This document shows positions 22,208-25,618 of a DNA stretch of 25,618 bases, piece by piece (position 1 is the stretch's first letter; every line of letters starts with the position of its first letter). A program made the translations under genes and the position numbers. Origin of the DNA: Nanobdellota archaeon. Lineage in GTDB: Archaea > Nanobdellota > Nanobdellia > Woesearchaeales > GCA-2686295. Under the pieces are notes generated by a model that saw only the letters and a program-made list of their open reading frames with translations, had not been told where the DNA came from and did not search any database. Location of the stretch: contig JAHJDK010000149.1 of the NCBI GenBank assembly GCA_018812505.1, forward strand, positions 1 through 25,618, read 5' to 3'.

Positions 22208-23692
22208 ATGAACCAAACTCAATCTTCTAGAACGGAATTAGACTATATATACTTAACGCTAAAAAACTTAACAATTCTGACTAACATTTCAGCTCTGCTG
22301 AACTGGAATCAAAGCACATATATGCCTTTAGCAGCAGCAAGTGGTAGAGGGGAACAGATAAAACTTATAGAATCAATAATACACAAGAAATGGAAGAGTA
22401 AGAGAGTTATTGAGGCATATGAGAAAGCAAATAAAGAAAGTATGACACAAAAAGACTGCCTTGTACTGAAAATGTTTGGTAAAGAATTAACAAAAAGGAA
22501 CAAAGTGCCTGTAACATTCACTGAAAGATTAGGAATGGCAAGGGCTCTATCCGAATCCGCATGGCAGAATGCAAAGAAAAATAATAATTTTGAATTATTC
22601 CAAGACCATCTCAAAAAACTCGTGAGTTTGAAACAGGAATACGCCAAATACATAAACAAGGAAAAATTACCTTATGATGCACTCCTTAATGAGTATGAGG
22701 AGGGTATGACTTCAGAAAGGCTTAATGTGATGTTTGCATACCTCAAGTCTGAGTTGGTAACATTAAGAAAAAAAGTCATACAATTCCAGACTTCAATAAA
22801 AAAACCCTTAATTAAACGTACAGAACACCGAAAACTAATTGAAGAGTTTATACAAACAAAATTGTTGATTGATAAGAATTCGCTGGCAATAAATGTGTCA
22901 ATGCATCCATTTACCATTAGAGTTTCCAAAAATGATGTCAGGATAACCTCCCGGTTCAGAAGCATAGATTCTTTCTTTTCAGCGATACATGAAGCCGGAC
23001 ATGCACTGTATGAGTTGGGCCTGCCTAAAGACTACTATTACACTCAAGTCTATTCTGCTCCAAGTACAGGACTTGATGAATCACAAGCAATGTTATGGGA
23101 GAATAATATATGCAAAAACATTCATTTCTGGCATCATTTCTATAAAGAATATAAAGAGAGAACAGAGATAACCGGAAACTTAGAAGAATTTTACAAGTAC
23201 ATAAATCTGGTGAAGAATGATCAGTTAAGAGTGGATGCCGACGAGATAAGCTTTATATTGCATATTATTATAAGGTATGAAATAGAAAGAGATATGATTA
23301 ATGGTGTTCTGAAACCTGTTGATGCTAAAAAAGAATGGAACAACAAATGCAGGGAACTGTTAGGTAAAGAACCAGTAAATGACTTTGAAGGCATATTACA
23401 GGATATACACTGGGCAGGAGGAGACTTCGGATATTTTCCTTCATATGCTATAGGAATGATATATGCTTCACAAATCTATAGAAAAATGAATGAAGAAATA
23501 AACGCTGATAAATTACTGGAAGAAGAAAATTATGAACTCATACTTAACTGGCTAAAAGAACATATTTACTCCAAAGGACTAGTTAAGTCTGCTGATGACA
23601 CGGTAAAAGAAGTGTGTGGTCAGGGACTAAACCCAAAAATATTCATAGAATACCTAAAAGGAAAATACTCGAAAATAATAATGCTCTTCTAA
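22208..23692 (+). CDS. Carboxypeptidase of the M32 (Taq) family
   Basis: 494 residues, the normal length. A zinc metallopeptidase that removes C-terminal residues from peptides in the cytoplasm. The zinc site is intact: HEAGH at residues 261-265 supplies two His and the catalytic Glu, and DESQAMLWEN (Glu ~291) supplies the third ligand; most relatives have HESQ here, so His is replaced by Asp. Other family blocks are RVDADEISFILHIIIRYEIE and LQDIHWAGGDFGYFPSYAIG. The N-terminus has the usual LLNWNQSTYMP region. TATA-like CTTTTAAAAA lies ~20-24 nt before the ATG. The gene is followed 20 bp later by the GC-rich 12-mer. Confidence 0.93.
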   Translation: MNQTQSSRTELDYIYLTLKNLTILTNISALLNWNQSTYMPLAAASGRGEQIKLIESIIHKKWKSKRVIEAYEKANKESMTQKDCLVLKMFGKELTKRNKVPVTFTERLGMARALSESAWQNAKKNNNFELFQDHLKKLVSLKQEYAKYINKEKLPYDALLNEYEEGMTSERLNVMFAYLKSELVTLRKKVIQFQTSIKKPLIKRTEHRKLIEEFIQTKLLIDKNSLAINVSMHPFTIRVSKNDVRITSRFRSIDSFFSAIHEAGHALYELGLPKDYYYTQVYSAPSTGLDESQAMLWENNICKNIHFWHHFYKEYKERTEITGNLEEFYKYINLVKNDQLRVDADEISFILHIIIRYEIERDMINGVLKPVDAKKEWNNKCRELLGKEPVNDFEGILQDIHWAGGDFGYFPSYAIGMIYASQIYRKMNEEINADKLLEEENYELILNWLKEHIYSKGLVKSADDTVKEVCGQGLNPKIFIEYLKGKYSKIIMLF

Positions 23693-23711
23693 ACACCTAT
23701 ATGAAAAAATA

Positions 23712-23723
23712 ATGCCCCGAGCG
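23712..23723 (+). repeat. GC-rich 12-mer ATGCCCCGAGCG, copy 4
   Basis: Exact copy; 15 bp identical to copy 1 (ATAATGCCCCGAGCG). It lies 20 bp after the M32 stop and 33 bp before the start of the corA fragment. Confidence 0.8.
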
Positions 23724-23755
23724 AACTAATCATAAAAAAATATATTCGAAAATAA

Positions 23756-24097
23756 ATTTCTAAACTTATTTCAAAAAAATCAGCACCCTACTTCAGAGAT
23801 ATATATGACCATGCAGTGAGAGTTTCTGATTCTATAGACAACTATCGAGAAGCAATAGGAGGAACATTTGATGCTTATATGTCTGCAATCTCAAACAATA
23901 TGAACGAAGTGATGAAAACCCTCAGCATAATAGCCACTATTGCGCTACCACTAGGAATAATATCAGGGATATTTGGAACCAATTTTGACCTATTACCAGG
24001 ACAACACATACATTATGGATTTTGGCTGATGATACTTCTAATGATGACCTTTATGGGAGTAATGCTGTACTATTTCAAACGAAGAGGATGGTTTTAA
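23756..24097 (+). pseudogene. corA: CorA-type magnesium transporter, C-terminal fragment
   Basis: The frame opens after a TAA at 23753-23755 and reads, without an ATG, ISKLISKKSAPYFRDIYDHA then VRVSDSIDNYREAIGGTFDA, followed by the long pore helix (NNMNEVMKTLSIIATIALPL), GIISGIFGTNF (the usual GMN selectivity motif reads GTN) and a second TM (GFWLMILLMMTFMGVMLYYF) with the basic tail KRRGWF. This is the last third of CorA; the ~200-residue cytoplasmic funnel is missing. A GTG at 23816 could start a 93-residue two-TM piece but has no clear ribosome site. The break lies 33 bp after the last 12-mer, so the loss is probably linked to rearrangement there. Confidence 0.85.
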
Positions 24098-24119
24098 TTA
24101 AACAGCAAAAATTAACTAT

Positions 24120-24130
24120 CTTTTTATAAT
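24120..24130 (+). promoter_or_regulatory. TATA box of the YlqF-like gene
   Basis: CTTTTTATAAT is centred 26 nt before ATG at 24151; leaderless message predicted. Confidence 0.5.
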
Positions 24131-24150
24131 AGCAATATTTCTATGTGTGA

Positions 24151-24900
24151 ATGGCAAACTTTTGGTCTATTGTTAACAATGTGATTAGAGAAGCTGATGT
24201 TCTTCTATTACTGCTAGATGCAAGACTGGTTAATGAAACAAGGAATCCTGAGATTGAAAAAAAAGTTAAAGCTATAGGCAAACCATTGATTTATGTGATT
24301 ACAAAATCAGACTTGGTTGAAAACAAAGAATTTGTCGAGGCACATAAAAAAGAGCTGAAACCTTGTGTTTTTGTTTCTGCAAATAAGTATTATGGAACAA
24401 CAATTCTTAGGGAAAGAATATTGATTGAAGCTAAAAAGCATAAGGTAAAATATTTACCTGTTAAAGTAGGAGTTCTTGGTTATCCTAACGTTGGAAAATC
24501 TTCTTTGATAAATGCAATGAGCGGTCGCAGTGGCGCTCCAACAAGTATGATGAGCGGCTACACTAAATCATTGCAGAAAATCAGAGGTGATAATAGCATT
24601 CTATTCTTGGACACCCCAGGAGTTATTCCTTTTATGGAAAAAGAAAGCGAGAAACACTCCATGATTGGCTCTGTTGACTTTACAAAAGTAAAAGAGCCTG
24701 ATTTGGCAGTGATGAACATTATGAAACAATTCCCAGGCAAAGTAGAAGCCTATTATGGTGTTGAAGTGCTTGATGATTTTGAAGCATCTATTGAAAACAT
24801 AACAATTTCTAGGAATATTGTTAAAAGCGGCAACCAGCCTAACATTGATAAAATGGCTCGAACAATTTTGAAAGAATGGCAGAAAGGAAATATAAAGTGA
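24151..24900 (+). CDS. Circularly permuted GTPase of the YlqF/YawG family
   Basis: 249 residues. The G motifs run in permuted order: G5/G4 first (VLLLLLDARLVNETRNPEI, then VITKSDLVE with TKSD, and VFVSANKYYG), followed by G1 GVLGYPNVGKSSLIN, G2 around SMMSGYTKSLQ and G3 LDTPGVIPF. Such GTPases assist large ribosomal subunit assembly. The C-terminal ~70 residues form the helical tail typical of the family, here with Lys-rich ends. Length is at the short end of the family (250-290). It is followed at 63 bp by the helicase gene, in the same direction. Confidence 0.92.
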   Translation: MANFWSIVNNVIREADVLLLLLDARLVNETRNPEIEKKVKAIGKPLIYVITKSDLVENKEFVEAHKKELKPCVFVSANKYYGTTILRERILIEAKKHKVKYLPVKVGVLGYPNVGKSSLINAMSGRSGAPTSMMSGYTKSLQKIRGDNSILFLDTPGVIPFMEKESEKHSMIGSVDFTKVKEPDLAVMNIMKQFPGKVEAYYGVEVLDDFEASIENITISRNIVKSGNQPNIDKMARTILKEWQKGNIK

Positions 24901-24963
24901 GCATGAATTCTCATAAAGCATTAAGATAAGAAATTATTTAAAGAGGTTAAAAAGAAAATAACT

Positions 24964-25618
24964 ATGATGAACTTTAAAACATTTGTTCTGGATAAATTTC
25001 AAGAAGACTCAATTATTGCAATTGAAAAAGGCAAGTCAGTTTTAGTTTCAGCTCCAACAGGTTCAGGAAAAACCTTGATTGCAGACTACATCATTGACAA
25101 ATTTTTAAAAGAAAACTCTAGAATTATCTATACTGCACCAATAAAAGCATTATCAAACCAGAAATACAAGGAATTCACAGAATCCTATGGTAAAGATAAG
25201 ATTGGACTGATTACAGGAGATTTAGTTATTAATCCAGAAGCCCAAGTCTTGATAATGACTGCAGAAGTATACAGAAACATGGCTATAATCAACGACCACG
25301 CATTAGATTCAGTCGCTTATTGCATCATGGATGAAATTCACTATATAAGTGATCAAGAAAGAGGTCATGTTTGGGAGGAATCAATAATTTTCAGTCCAGA
25401 ACATATAAAATTCTTATTTCTTTCAGCGACAATTCCTAATTCAGAAGAATTTGCTTCATGGGTTGAAAGTATAAAGAAAACCCCTGTAGAAGTTATAAAG
25501 TCTGATGTTAGACCTGTTCCTTTAGAAAGAAAATTCTACGACTCAGGATTGGGAATAACAACTCTTGATGAAATAAAAGAAAAGAAAAAACTGGATAACT
25601 ATCCTGATTATCATCAGT
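24964..25618 (+). CDS. Ski2-like DExH-box helicase, N-terminal part (runs off the window)
   Basis: The first 218 residues are present. Motifs in order: FVLDKFQEDSI, Walker A APTGSGKT (~residues 30-37), motif Ia TAPIKALSNQKYKEF, LITGDLVINPEAQVLIMTAE, motif II DEIHYISDQERGHVWEESII and motif III LSATIPN. The DEIH box followed by RGxVWEExI is the Mtr4/Ski2 type, which unwinds RNA for degradation or processing; a DNA-repair Hel308-type role is less likely. Either of the two ATGs (24964 or 24967) could be the start. TATA-like ATTATTTAAAG lies about 30 nt upstream. Open to the window end with no stop. Confidence 0.9.
   Translation, partial: MMNFKTFVLDKFQEDSIIAIEKGKSVLVSAPTGSGKTLIADYIIDKFLKENSRIIYTAPIKALSNQKYKEFTESYGKDKIGLITGDLVINPEAQVLIMTAEVYRNMAIINDHALDSVAYCIMDEIHYISDQERGHVWEESIIFSPEHIKFLFLSATIPNSEEFASWVESIKKTPVEVIKSDVRPVPLERKFYDSGLGITTLDEIKEKKKLDNYPDYHQ

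Noticed and set aside
19059..24117. Shared 12-mer CAAAAATTAACT at 19059-19070 and 24106-24117
   Set aside because: Very AT-rich, only two copies, and the second lies in an ordinary promoter; probably chance.

Overview
The window looks like a stretch of a low-GC archaeal genome, most likely a DPANN-type lineage (Woesearchaeota/Pacearchaeota-like; this is inference). The reasons are archaeal promoters, with TATA boxes about 25-30 nt before start codons implying many leaderless mRNAs, a second group of genes with a GGTGAT Shine-Dalgarno exactly 4-5 nt before ATG, a TrmB-family regulator, a Ski2-like helicase, a class II Fic protein and very tight gene packing. No rRNA, tRNA or CRISPR array was recognised.

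Layout. 0.1-2.7 kb: seryl-tRNA synthetase (serS) and a convergent GlgC-type nucleotidyltransferase whose stop codons overlap. 2.8-4.0 kb: an operon of three small membrane-anchored proteins of unknown function. 4.1-13.5 kb: a long minus-strand run. It starts with a malate/lactate-dehydrogenase-like domain fused to a probable beta-propeller, followed by a PP2C phosphatase broken by one in-frame TAA and a protein kinase. Six overlapping or nearly overlapping genes follow, all starting with the same N-terminal module of about 25 residues and then diverging completely (TPR solenoids, a right-handed beta-helix, other alpha-helical bodies). 13.5-16.2 kb: TrmB-like regulator, an unlisted 53-aa membrane protein, a bacterial ECF-type sigma-factor-like protein, and a four-TM protein with an acidic outer domain. 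16.3-17.7 kb: two tandem paralogues carrying the same N-terminal module, each with an almost identical promoter and a leaderless GTG start. 17.7-18.8 kb: a NUDIX hydrolase and an unknown protein. 19.0-23.7 kb: Fic protein, saccharopine-dehydrogenase-like enzyme, an unknown 92-aa protein and an M32 carboxypeptidase, interspersed with four copies of a GC-rich 12-mer (ATGCCCCGAGCG). The last copy sits 33 bp before a decapitated corA gene. 24.1-25.6 kb: circularly permuted YlqF-type GTPase and the start of a Ski2-like helicase.

The most interesting part is 4.1-17.7 kb. Eight otherwise unrelated proteins share one short N-terminal module (M-[TP]-L-D-[KQ]-[DE]-I...E-F-x-x-L...I-[KR]-V), next to a kinase/PP2C pair and a sensor-like dehydrogenase-propeller protein. 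This suggests a tag-based signalling or scaffold system in which the module recruits varied effector bodies to a common partner. The role is inferred; the shared module, the operon structure and the families are seen directly.
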